Shown: piece by piece, positions 11,394 through 23,300 of the stretch
How the letters are laid out: each line of letters begins with the position of its first letter
How positions within the stretch are numbered: the stretch's first letter is position 1
Assembly: GCA_034440635.1 (NCBI GenBank)
Contig: JAOTON010002093.1
Coordinates: forward strand, 458,031 to 522,030
DNA from: Lepas anatifera
Lineage: Eukaryota > Arthropoda > Thecostraca > Lepadidae
Reading direction: 5' to 3'
DNA length: 64,000 nucleotides
Notes under the pieces: generated by a model
Told to the model about the DNA's origin: nothing
Database searches by the model: none
What the model saw: only the letters and a program-made list of their open reading frames with translations
Program-made: the position numbers and the translations under genes

Positions 11394-14300
11394 GTGAGCG
11401 CCGACCACTGCCGGTCCGCCTGCCCGCTTTGTGTGTACCTTTGTATCGGACTCAAGTTTCCGTCGCGCAACCGATTGTGTGGGAATGTCTGCCTGGTGTA
11501 TGGCATCGATTCAGTTTCTAACCGTTTCTTTCCAGTCCACTGTGGGGTCTTTTGCACCCCTTAGCTTCGCTTACAGTCTCTTTTTTTGTTTATCTTAGGT
11601 GTTTAATCCTCTTCAAGTTGTGACGTGCGTTCTAAAGCGAATCAGCTGTCTCCACTGGCGTCCTCTGTGACCTACAGATCTCTCTGGACGATCTCCGCAA
11701 GGCGAACGTGGTGACGGACCTGCAGCAGTACATCCTGAGTCGCCTCGAGCGTGAGCCAGCACTACGACAGCACCTCAGCAACGAGACCGCCGAGATGCTC
11801 AACCAGCTGCACATCAAGAGCGCCGGCTGCCTGCTCTTCTTGGAGAAGGTGCTCAACGGTGTTCGTGAGGGGTTCATTCTTCTGCGTGAGGTGCGAGAGA
11901 TCCCCGGGACTCTGAACGGCCTGTATCTGTGGCTCAGCCAGCGGCTGTTCACCAAGAAACACTTCCACAAGGCGTTGCCGGTGCTTAACGTGCTGCTGGC
12001 CGCGCTGCGCCCGCTGCCGGTGCCGGTGATATTCGAGTGTGTGCGGCTGAAGCACAGTGCTGTGACGCGTCAGGACTTTGAGCGGCGGCTGGCCGTGCTG
12101 GAGCGGGTCACTGTGAGCGGTGCCGACGGCGGCCTCAGCCTCTTCCACCACAGCTACGCCGAGTGGCTGACCGACGTCAAATACTGCACGCAGCGGTTCC
12201 TGTGTGCGACCCGGCGGCGGGTCACGGCCAGCTGGCGGCGCGGCTGCTGCGCTGCGGCCGCCAGCTGCTGCCGGCCGAGGTGCACCAGCTGGCGGCCCAC
12301 CTGGTGCACATGTCGCCGCCGCTGCCGCCGCTGCAGCTGGCGGCGCTGCTGCTCTGGAGCGGTGCCGAGGTGGAGACCTGTCTACAGGACGGCCAGCCGC
12401 AGCAGGCGGCCGCGCTCCGGCTGCTGCTGGAGGCCGGAGCTGAGGAGGTGCCGCTCAGCTCCCCGCCACCGCACAGTCGGCAGCCCAGCGAGGAGCCGGA
12501 GCTGCGGCCCTCTGCCGACACCCCCGCTGACGACGCCGCCGTCGCTGCTGATGACGACGATCCGGACCCTGGCGGTGCCGAAGGCGACCAAGAGGACGCG
12601 GCAGAGGGCGGTGCGGAGGCGTGCGGCGCGCTGGAGGGCTCCGAGGACGGCCGTCTGCTACAAATGTACCTGTCGCCGGGTGACGCCGGCACCGACGAGC
12701 GGTCTCTGCTGCTGTCGGCGGCGCAGCAGGGCGACGCCGGGCTGGCGCAGCTGCTGCTGCGGCGCCACGTCGACTGCGACGCCAGCGACGCCGCCGGCCA
12801 GACAGCGCTGTCGCTGGCGGCGCGGCACGGCCACGCCGAGGTGGCGGCTGCCCTGCTGTCGGCCGGCGCGGCGCCCGACCGGCCCGACGGGGACGGCTGG
12901 ACTCCGCTGCGCTCCGCCGCCTGGGCCGGCCACACCGACACGGTGGCGCTGCTGTTGACGGCCGGCGCTGCCGTCGACAGCGTGGACGCCGAGCAGCGGA
13001 CCGCCCTGCGCGCCGCCGCCTGGGCCGGGCATGACGATATCGTGGCGGCGCTGCTCGCCGCGGGCGCGGACGTGAACGGGACTGACCGCGAGGGTCGCAC
13101 GGCGCTGATCGCAGCCGCATACATGGGGCACGTGGATATCGTCCGGCGGCTGTTGGACGCCGGCGCGGATATTGATCATGCCGACGGAGACGGCAGGACG
13201 GCGCTGGGCGTGGCGGCGCTGTGTGTGCCTGCCTGCGAGGGCGCCGGCCGCGTGGTGGCGCTGCTGCTGGAGCGTGCGGCTGATGTGAATCACGAGGACC
13301 GGGAGGGCATGACGCCGCTGCTGGTGGCTGCGTTCGAGGGGCACAGGTGAGTGGCCCGTGTGGTGTTACTGTGCCGCTGCACCGTTCATCGACGGGTTAG
13401 TGCTGTCCATGGCTCGTACCGTATAATCCATGCTGTGTGGTACGGTTTGTCGTTTAAACTGATGCAGCATGTCGAAGACAGGTTTTCGCGGGACCGGATG
13501 CAACCTCCCTGCCGTTTGTAACCCATCACCGCCGGGGGGACCGATCAGACCCCCCCCCACCCCACCCCCGGTTTTTCGCAAATGATTCTGAGCTGATTCA
13601 AATGGAACGCGCGTCGCTTCGCAAGTATTTAGGGCAATCAATTTGACAATTTGTGACCAGTGTGGAACTGTTTGCCAGAAGAGGGTTTTTTGCCGCCAGC
13701 CGGTTTTAACCGGTTAAAACCAGCAAAAAGTGGCAAAAACTATTCGGGGCCGAATTCTCCTTTTTGTCGTATAATGGACCTTTGGTGCATACAATAAGCG
13801 TTACCGACAAAATGCTGCGAGGTTCACTGTATTTTCGGTATTCGGAACGACTTCTGAGCTTAAAGGGAATGTGGCACCTTCACAACGTGATTATAACTGA
13901 GATAGCCAAGTTGTAAAGCAGGTCGGAAAACCCGGTACTTCATATTTCATTTGTCTTGGAACTCGATATTTCCGTAGAAAAAAGCTAAAACCTACCTGAC
14001 ACCAGCCTCCCTCAGCCCCCCGTCGCCGGCGACCATTGTTGTGAGCTACTGGTGTGACGACATATGCTGACGTCACGATGATCATCAGCCAATCGAAGCC
14101 CTTGAAGCGTTTCAAGTATGGTAGTGGTTGCCAGATCGTGACATCATCCACAGGCTGATATTTATTTGTTTTTCTAGAGGAGTATTTTTAAAAACCAAAT
14201 ATTGAGCTTATTGTACATTTTTTCAGAGAAATCATCAGTGGTTTCATTATTTTTGACTAAAAGTACGCCTAATTACACTAAATTCCAGGATTCGACCAAG

Positions 14301-17300
14301 GTGCCACATTCCCTTTAAGGCCAGCAAAAACACTGCGGATCACGTTCCACCCACAGTTCAGCTACATGTCTCTGATGGTAGCTAAATCAAACTGCGGCGG
14401 ATTCTGATGCCTGGTAGACAGGCTAGACAAACCAGATAAGAAAGTTATTTTCTTATTTTGGCATATCTATAGAAAGTCACTTATCTTCTACCCAGATTTC
14501 AGTAATCCACCTTCAGCCCAATGGGAGGTTTCTCAACACCCCTCCCCTTCGGTCTCGGCTCCTATTTGGCTTTGGGATCTCGGCTCCTATTGGGGATAGC
14601 GAAAAACACACAAGGTGGTATTAGCCCATGAAAAATATTGTGAAACGATATCGTAACGTTTTGGCTCAGGTCGACCTTGAGGTCATGACAGGCCAAAATG
14701 TGTCTGGCTAAGGAAGGTTTTTATGGCCCCAACATCTGACTGGCTTGCGTAAAAGCCTATTTTTAGGCACCGTTCGAATGTTAATAGTACAGGATGTCGA
14801 ATGATGCATAACATAGCACCCTTGTCTTCTAAGCCACCGGTCCAGGGTTCAAGTCCCGGCGGAGCCTCTGAATAAGTCGATCTGATCCCCAACACTCTCC
14901 CAACAGTGTGAGAGTTGGCGACGCCGTATGACCCGGGCAGTTGATGCGTCGTTAAACCCCAACAATTATAACATGATTATTATATGTCAAAATATAAAAA
15001 TGGTCTGATCAAATTTATCCAAAAATCCAAGGTCGCTTTTTTCTAACATGGCCAATATGTGGATCAATCATCTTGCAATAACAACATAAACGTAGTAGCA
15101 TCGAAACAAAATATCTGACTCCTTTTATATGGAAGTTATTGACCCGAGTCTGGAAATCTGCTTACGTCTCAGATGACCTGTCAAAGGTCACAAGTCAAAA
15201 CCTATGACGAACCCTGGAAATGACCTAAGATACCACGATATTTAGAATAGCAAGCTATTCCAAGTCGTATCTGCGGATTGTAAATTTTTTGCCTTTTCCC
15301 ATTTTCCCCATGATTTTCAATGGAGAGGTAATGAGAGGTACCCACATCTGATCCTAGGTCATAGATATCGAAAATCCCGTTTACAAGATTTCTGACGCTT
15401 GTTGGGGTTATTATGTGATGTGAATCTTCGATCAATACAGATATTCTCATAAGTGCCAATTGAAGCATTTTTGGAGATGAGGGCACTGGACCTAGCCTGG
15501 TGATCTGACTGGAGGTGACTTAAACCCGAAATTTTGATAGTTGAGCATTCAACCAAGGATAAGGTGTGCCAAGTATGGCGGTGTTCCGAGTCCCGTTTTT
15601 TACACCGTCCGCTTCCCCCACTAAGGGCTTGATTAAAATGGCATCCTCTAGATTCCATATTATATTCTTTATCTGACGTCTTCTATATTCTAGCTTCGAT
15701 TCACTTTCGACTAAGGCAATGCTTAAAATGGCATCTGACATCCTCTAGATTCTAGCTTCGATTCCGCCAGCCACCGACCTGACCGAACTAATATGATATC
15801 TTGGTTAGTAAAATTCACCAGGCCACCCTAGCTTAGTGGTAATTTACAACCAGTCAAATTATAACACGCCGATAACCAGCTTTGGACGATATGCCACTGC
15901 CGACGTCATTGCTGGTGTGACTGCAAGCCACGTAAGTCTACCGGCAGAGGAACACGGTTTGGGCTCCTCGGTGCTCAATACATTTGTGGCGTCAGTTTAG
16001 AACATAATTCCGCACGGCACAATCGCCGTTTCCTCGGTATAAACAAAACTTCAGCGGCGGCATTCTACAGCCGGTGTCAAAAGGCAACGGCCATTACCTG
16101 TTTGCGCCATAAGCCACTAGCGTTCGTATTTACCGAAATGCACTCCTGCGAAGCAGCTGTCTATGACTGACTTTCAGCTGACAGTAGCCCTGAGGCGAGA
16201 AATTCGTTATATTTTTCATACAAAAATATTTTCTCCAAACAATAATGAAAAATCATACAAGTTTCCGCACAACGATCACAATTCATGTATCTGCCATTTT
16301 TAATATACATTTTTTACTGGGTCTATAGTCAATTTATTCCTCGTTCTTATCCAAATTGAAAGCGATGCGACCTTCACACATCAAATGCATACATAGATAC
16401 CTGAAGCCGCCCATTTAGCTGTATTCTTGTCTTTCAAACCCAAGGACAAAAAATGACGACATGGAATACATCTGGGAAAATGACGTTAGAAAGTGACTTT
16501 ATACACGACTTTATGACTTTATAATGATTTTATAAGCCTTTTGATGGCTTCTGAAAGCCAATTTGGTTTGAATGGCTGATTAAATTTACATTATAATATA
16601 GAATAAAAGAGCACTGAAGCATCTGAAATCACAACATGTCAAGTGTTAACGCCAGAAGTTCCCGCAGGGGACCAATTTTCATCTGCCGGACCTGTTGGCA
16701 CCTGCTGACTGGTCCGGCACATGGATAATTGGGTACGGGATGTGACGACACCCGCGACCCCAGCTGGCAGGATGGGTTTCGCCCCTCGCCTTCGGGCGAG
16801 AGGCCAAATCGAAACTGCCATCCTCATCCTTTCTTAGCCCTCCTAACTTCAAATCCCACCCTCTCCTTGTTCCTTTTCCTCTTTTTTCCTTATTTCCTTG
16901 TGTATCCATGCCTTTCCACCCGTATCCTTTCTGTCCACTCCTAAATACCCCTCCTATCCACTGTCCGCGATGTCTAGCCCGGCGTGTCTCCGTGGGTGGC
17001 GGGGATGTGTGCACTATTGCTCGTCTTGAGTGTGGACATCTCGGTCGCGTGTGGCGCGCGGCTGGGCTGGACAGCGCAGACCGACCCGCTTCTTACCCAC
17101 CTTTTCCCAGTGTCATGGGCGACCCCGCACGTGCCTATGATTCCTGGATGGTCTGGGTGCATGTAGGCCTCCGGCTCGTGTGGCTGACGATTGGATCCCT
17201 CTAGTCGCCGGCCTTGCGAGCCGGGGGCTCGCTTCTCTTGGACCAGCCGGGAATCAGTTGTGACGAGCAGGTGGTAGTCGCCTGCTCCGATGAGGCCTTG

Positions 17301-20300
17301 TGGGGGCGCCTGTCTTTTTAAGGTGAGCTGCGCACCGACCCGTACCCCGAGATGAAGGAGTCCTGGTAGTTGAGCTGAGGTAGGCGCTGTTTTGGTTCGT
17401 ATGCCTCTAGCAACACTCTACTTTGGTCTGGATTTCCGCAAGGGCGGGGAACTCTTGAAGGCATCGGCAAGAGTAGCAGCATTTTAAAAGTCTGCCGGCC
17501 TTTGGTGGGGCTGGGCTGTCCCTCCCTCCTTTGGTGAGGTCCCGACTTCACCCTGGGAGGGAGGGGTGTCCGCGCCCCGCCCGGGGTCGTCCAGGCTAGG
17601 TGCAAGGGGGGTCGTCGTCGGGGCAGGGGGGGTTTGGTGAGTCTCCCTCTCCCCTCTGTAACGGCGGCGTTTCCCCCGTATAACCAGCCCGTGCGTCGTC
17701 TCGCCTCGTAGCACCCTCGTCGGAAGGGGGGGCGCACGTGGCTGGTGGAGCCTTATGATTTTCCTATGGACTCTTCAAACTCCACAAACCCCTCTCACCA
17801 CCTCCAGCAGGAGGCTAAAATCTCCCAACCCTCTAGAGGAGAAGGGACTGCGCGAACACTGACACCTAGTTCGCGTAAAACCATCTCTCAGCCGTCCTGT
17901 CCTCGTGTCCTAGTAATGCGAGGTCTGGACACATCGCTGGCATCTCTATCACCCTTCAAACGAAAGGAGGCACTTTATAATCTAGGGAAAATAGAAAGAT
18001 GTCAAAAACTACGCGACGGGTCTTTGGAGGTAGAATTTGCGCACACAAAGGATGCGGAGCGTGCACTCTTAGTCTCTGAACTATCATTTAGTAGGAAGGA
18101 AGGGGGAACCAAAAAGACCTGTAAAATCGCAATCTCGGCAGAGGCACACAGAACAAAGAACTTTAGGAAGGGCGTGGTCAGTAGTCAGGAGCTTAGAGGA
18201 CTGTCTGAGGAAGAGATCGTGGAAGGACTTGAGGACTTCGGAGTTGTAGAGGTGCATAGGATTCGAAGGAAAAGTGGAGAAATAATGCTAGACACAGACA
18301 CTTTGATACTTACCTTTGACACAGATGAATTACTGAAGCACATATTTGTGGGATACTCACGTCACACCCAACATATAACGCAGTTTTCTCGCGGAACATG
18401 CTACGGCTGTTTGTGAACGTGCAAAGAGGAATCCCACTGGGCGTACGCGTCCAACGTTTCTCGGCCGAAAGTGGTATCCAGCCGAGTGTTGCGACTCATA
18501 GCGAGCTTTCAGACATCTCTATTTGGGAACTTATCTGCCCAAAAACCGAGATGACTCTCGCAGGGAAAACCAAATCCGATACTATCCCTACTGAATTTAA
18601 ACAATTGGCGCTCGAACACATCGCACAGTATGCAGATCATGTGTCGTTCTACACTGACGGATCAAAAACTGATGTTGGATTGGGATGCGCTTTTGTTACG
18701 GATACAGTAACAAGAAATTTCTCACTTTCATCTTTTGCATCGGTTTTCACCTCTGAACTCACCGCCTTGGATAAAGCTCTATGCTTTATCGAAGTTAGTG
18801 ATGCCACGAAATGCGTTATTTTCACCGATAGTCTTAGCAGCATTCAAGCTGTGAGTGGTTTCAACCCAAGTGATGGACTTGTTTTAAACATTGTCCTGCG
18901 CTTAACCCGCCTCGCCAGACTGGGAAAGTATGTAACACTCTGCTGGATCCCAAGTCATGTTGGAATACAATTGAATGAAGTCGCAGACGCAGCGGCCCGA
19001 CGTGCTTCCCGTAGGCCCTGCAGGCGTGCGCAACGAATCCCCCCTAGAGATTTGTACCCATATATATGTACTCACCTTCGCAGTGTATGGCAAGAACAAT
19101 GGAATGATATAATAAATAACAAGTTGAAAGTTATCAAACCTGAGATCGGTGAATGGCCATCCTCGCTGCGGCCTAACCGCCGTGAGGAGGTGGCGTTGTG
19201 TCGATTGCGGACTGGCCACACGCTGGCCACTCACCGATACCTGTTATGCGGCGAACCTCGACCACAATGTCAGCGATGTGCGGCGCCCCTGTCGGGCCGA
19301 CACGTGTTAGTCTCGTGCCCGGAATATGCTAGACACAGGTCTTTGCATTTTGGCGTGCACCGGCAGGAGTCCACACTTTTAGAATTGATCGGCCGTGACT
19401 CCAGTATGGTTGAACGGGTGCTGTCCTATCTTAGAGACATTGACTTTACGATAATATTTGATCCTGGTTAAAAGCGTGTGTTGTGGTAGTCAGCCGCGCT
19501 GATAGGCGCCTGGCGCCGATTTGGCGGGTCCTCCCTTTCGCTCCGGGGCCTTTCAAGTCTCGGAGCGACGGGGAGGGCCTCCGTTAGACGTCGGGCTTAG
19601 GTCCGGCGCCCCGCCCCTGGGTCCGTTGGTGCGGGGTGGGCGCCGGAAGTGATGCCCCGGCGCCCCACGCCGGGCGCCTGCCGGAACGGCAAACCTGTTT
19701 GATCTGTGTTCATGTATCCGTGCAGTGAGAACCATAACTACGATGTGAAAGAATCACTATTTAATGTAAATATTATTTCGCTTTAGACGAGACTTTACTT
19801 TCCCCTAAAGACAGACAAAATTATAAGCTTTGACGGCAGAGAAGTGTTCTGGGCGCTATATGACCTCGCAGGTTGGCGCCCCCTAAAACCCAATAATCAA
19901 TCAATCAACGCCAGAAGTGATCCTTACAATCACACATCATGTCCTTACATTGGCATTCCACAGAAATATTAACTAATTCTTAGCTCTTTATAGTTTTTGC
20001 TACTTTTTGCCACCTGGGTTTTTTCCAGCCGGGCTTAACCGGAAAAACCCAATGGATTAAGCCGCTTTCAGCCGGCGACTGCCAACCCTGGCCTGCTTGT
20101 GACCATAAATTAACATCAGGTCAGGTCAACTAGTGATGACGTCATTTCTAAACCCATGTAAGGTGATTCTGTTCTTTTAAAATGAGACTGACAAAACCAG
20201 GGTGTAACTCGGCTTCTAGAAGACGTAGATCAAATTTCTAAACATCATTCGAAAGCTCTTGAAACAGGAATGTGCATACTGTCATCCATTTTAAGGCAGC

Positions 20301-23300
20301 TCAATGCCAGAGTCGACAGCGATCACCGCCCCTCAGGGGACAGATCTTCACTTGCCGGATTCGTCCGGCAGGTAAAGATTGGAGCAACGGGGTGTGACGC
20401 GCCCGGGCCCCAGTCAGCCTTGGGAGGCACTTTGTTGCATCGCCGCGGATACATCTTTTCTAGCCCTCCGACGGCCGCCGCCTCTTCCGACTGCGGTCGG
20501 TTAGAGTTGGCGTCTGAGGTCGGTGGCTCTGGTGATGAAGTCCGCGGCGATGCTGATGGCTGCCTTACGGGCCCTTTGTTACCTGGTCGGTAACCGTATG
20601 GGATCGGGTCAGTTCTGTCCTGCACCTCCCAGTATGTAGCTCTTGTTTGTTTTTGTTTTCTTATTTTGTTGATTATTTTTAGTTCCTATCCTCTTTCTAT
20701 GCTTTAGTTGTTGATTCCACAGTTATTTGCCTTCTTCGGCATTTTATGAGTGTGAGGCGCCCACTCGAGGCCTATCTCGAGCCCCGGCGACGAGGTTGAC
20801 GGAATCCTGGGGGGGGTTGAGGTCCCCCTCGGGCGGGTCAGTCCCGAGGGCTCCAACACGCCCCCTTTGGCCCAGATATCTCGATCCAACCAGGGGTAAG
20901 CCGTCCGTAGGCTGCCGCGGGCGGCCTAGCTACGCGGCAGTGTCTACGGGCACTGTCGCTCGGTCCAGCTGGGCAGGGGGGTTTATGTTTCGGGCGTGCG
21001 GCGCGGCGCCCTTCGCGGTGGGGACTGTGATAGTTCTTGCCGGGCGCGACGCGGGTCGGGGTTTCGGAAACCGTCGATTTGCGAGACTCCGGCCTGTTGC
21101 GCGCGCCTGGTGGACCGCAGTCTCCGCTGCGTGAGGGCTGCCGCGTTCTGCGTCGTCCCGACTCATGACCCTGCCGGCACACTGGGCTGACGGCGTCAAG
21201 GGGGTGGGTGCGTTCTGATCGGAGGGGTTGTGTGAGTATCTCTCGCCCCTCTGAGACGGGCGCACCTGCCCCCGTAGGCACTGTACCAGCCCCTGGGCCC
21301 AGCTATGGACAGCTGGCAACCCGGGGGGCCGAAGGTAAATTCTTTTTCCATGGCTGCACCTACTCCACGCTCTTCCGGATTGACCTCAGGCACTACGACC
21401 CCCGCTCCGAACTTGACCACCGCTGTTACTGCTCCTGATACCGCTGATACGATGGATCTTACTGTTGACCGACCCCCTGCGCGAACGGCCACTGACCTGG
21501 AAACCCCTTTGACTTTCGTCATACAGGTCAAGGATAGCTCAATGAAACTGAACCCATTCCAACTGCACGGCGCTCTCGAGGGCTACAAGCGCAAGCACAC
21601 CTACCGATACAGAGACGGAAGGATCGAAGTGGAGATGGGGGACAAGCTGAGTTCCAGCAAGCTTCTGAATACAACCTCATTGCAAATCCGTACGGCGAAC
21701 AGGATGCTGTCAGTCCCAGTCAGTGTGTCCCCACATTACACGAAGAATCACTCTCGCGGTGTCATCAGTTGTGCGGAACTACGTGACTCTACTGACGAGG
21801 ATGTGCTCGCAGGGCTAAGAGACCAGGGAATCACTGAAGTGAAGAGAATCCTTAGGAGAGGGGATGGCCAAAGCATAGATACTGGCACCTTTTTGCTAAC
21901 GTTCTCGGGAACAGCTCTTCCCAAGAAGGTGCGAGTCGGATGGATATCCGTCAAAGTGCGTGCATTCCTGCCCACCCCTACTCGCTGTTTTAAGTGTCAG
22001 AAATTCGGCCACATCGCCAGCAGCTGTAAGGCCAAGAGCGCTGCGGACGATGTTCTGCTACCGAACACAACTCTGCCAACTGTGATGCCACACCCAAATG
22101 CGTAGGCTGCGGGGGTGACCACGAGGCATGGAGCCGATCCTGTCCCAGGCTGACTGAGGCAAAGGAGGTACAGAAAAAGAAGGTGTCACCTCCTCCCAAG
22201 GTAGCACCGACCCAGACACCCCAGGCCCCCAGGCGTGCTCCTGTCCCCACTAGCACGTCGTACAGAGACGCCCTGGTGGGAGGTCAGTCCGGCGCCCCAT
22301 CAGCTGAAAACCCCACACAGTCCGACACTGCACTCAACCTAGATTCCAACATATGCCAGCTAACAGACCTTTCCCTCCGCTAATTCCTCTCACTGATCTC
22401 TGATCTTCTGTCACACAGATCGGCTGAGTCCCGCACCATATCGGTGGGCTGCTCTGACACAGGGGAAAAAGCAACACAAACTCCACTCCCGGAGCGCTAC
22501 GATGTTGCTGTGGGCACGGACCCCCTTGAATCTGAGGTCCCCAACGCTGAGGCGGCCAGTCAGGCCGGCCCCCCAGACAGCGAGCACTCACAGGAAGTAT
22601 CTGGCAAGCGAGCCCGAGAGGACTCGCCAACCCAGCCACATATTCCCCAAGGTCCGGCTGCACCGTCTGCGACGACGGAGTGCTCCGTACCCACGCTCAG
22701 TAGAGCTGACCATCCTCAGGCGACCGAAGCCAGAGAATCGGTAAAAACACCAACACAACGCGTTAAAGAAACTACAAACAAAGAACAACAACAAAATAAA
22801 AAGTGTAAACTCGTGACCACAGCAACAATGGGGAAAGTAAACTCCCAAAACGACCAAGGTACAGGCATGCCCCCGCCACCAACCCCCTCTCCACGGCCGG
22901 AAATTCCAGCCGTCACGAAGACACCGCCGCGGTGTAGCCCTCAGACTGAGGAAGTCTATCGCAGCTATCTGAGCGTTAACCCCACGCTACCTCAGCACAA
23001 ACTAACAAACTCCTCAGACCAGAGGCAGAGCTGCGAAAGAGGTCGCTCAAATTCGCTAACACTGGACCGCGGGGATAGGTACCGCTCCCAATCAAGAGAG
23101 CATGCAAGGCGCCCTATTTCAAGGGAAAGGCTGCAGGAGCGACGCACTAGTCACTCCCGCACAGAGATGCTGAGCGGGGGTGTGCCGTTTCAGGCGCCCA
23201 GTCACCAACAATGAACATGACAAATATTAATTACGGACTCCTTTTACTTACCACTTTCACTCTGATGACAACTTTCCTGCCGTGGAATATGCGGGGATTT

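Larger units (their letters stand above)
16660..19906 (+). mobile_element. internally deleted I-like LINE with intact ends (element 1)
   Basis: A perfect 12-bp target duplication, AACGCCAGAAGT, flanks the element (16648-16659 and 19907-19918). The left end TCCCGCAGGGGACC resembles the left end of element 2, and the right end is a short AATC repeat, typical of I-group non-LTR elements. It keeps a 1.1-kb 5' region, the first part of ORF1, and the RNase H end of ORF2, but has lost the endonuclease and reverse transcriptase. It lies in the sense direction within intron 2. Confidence 0.88.

Noticed and set aside
10541..11408. Minus-strand frames of 173 and 221 codons opposite exon 1
   Set aside because: The plus strand encodes the conserved NTPase; the minus frames are low-complexity Arg/Gln/Gly-rich shadows.
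12222..13344. Minus-strand frames of 300, 228 and 221 codons opposite exon 2
   Set aside because: Shadows of the GC-rich ankyrin-coding strand; no similarity of their own.
14815..14870. Possible tRNA gene
   Set aside because: The B box and 3' half are good, but no matching 5' acceptor strand or clean D arm exists, and extra SINE-like sequence follows.
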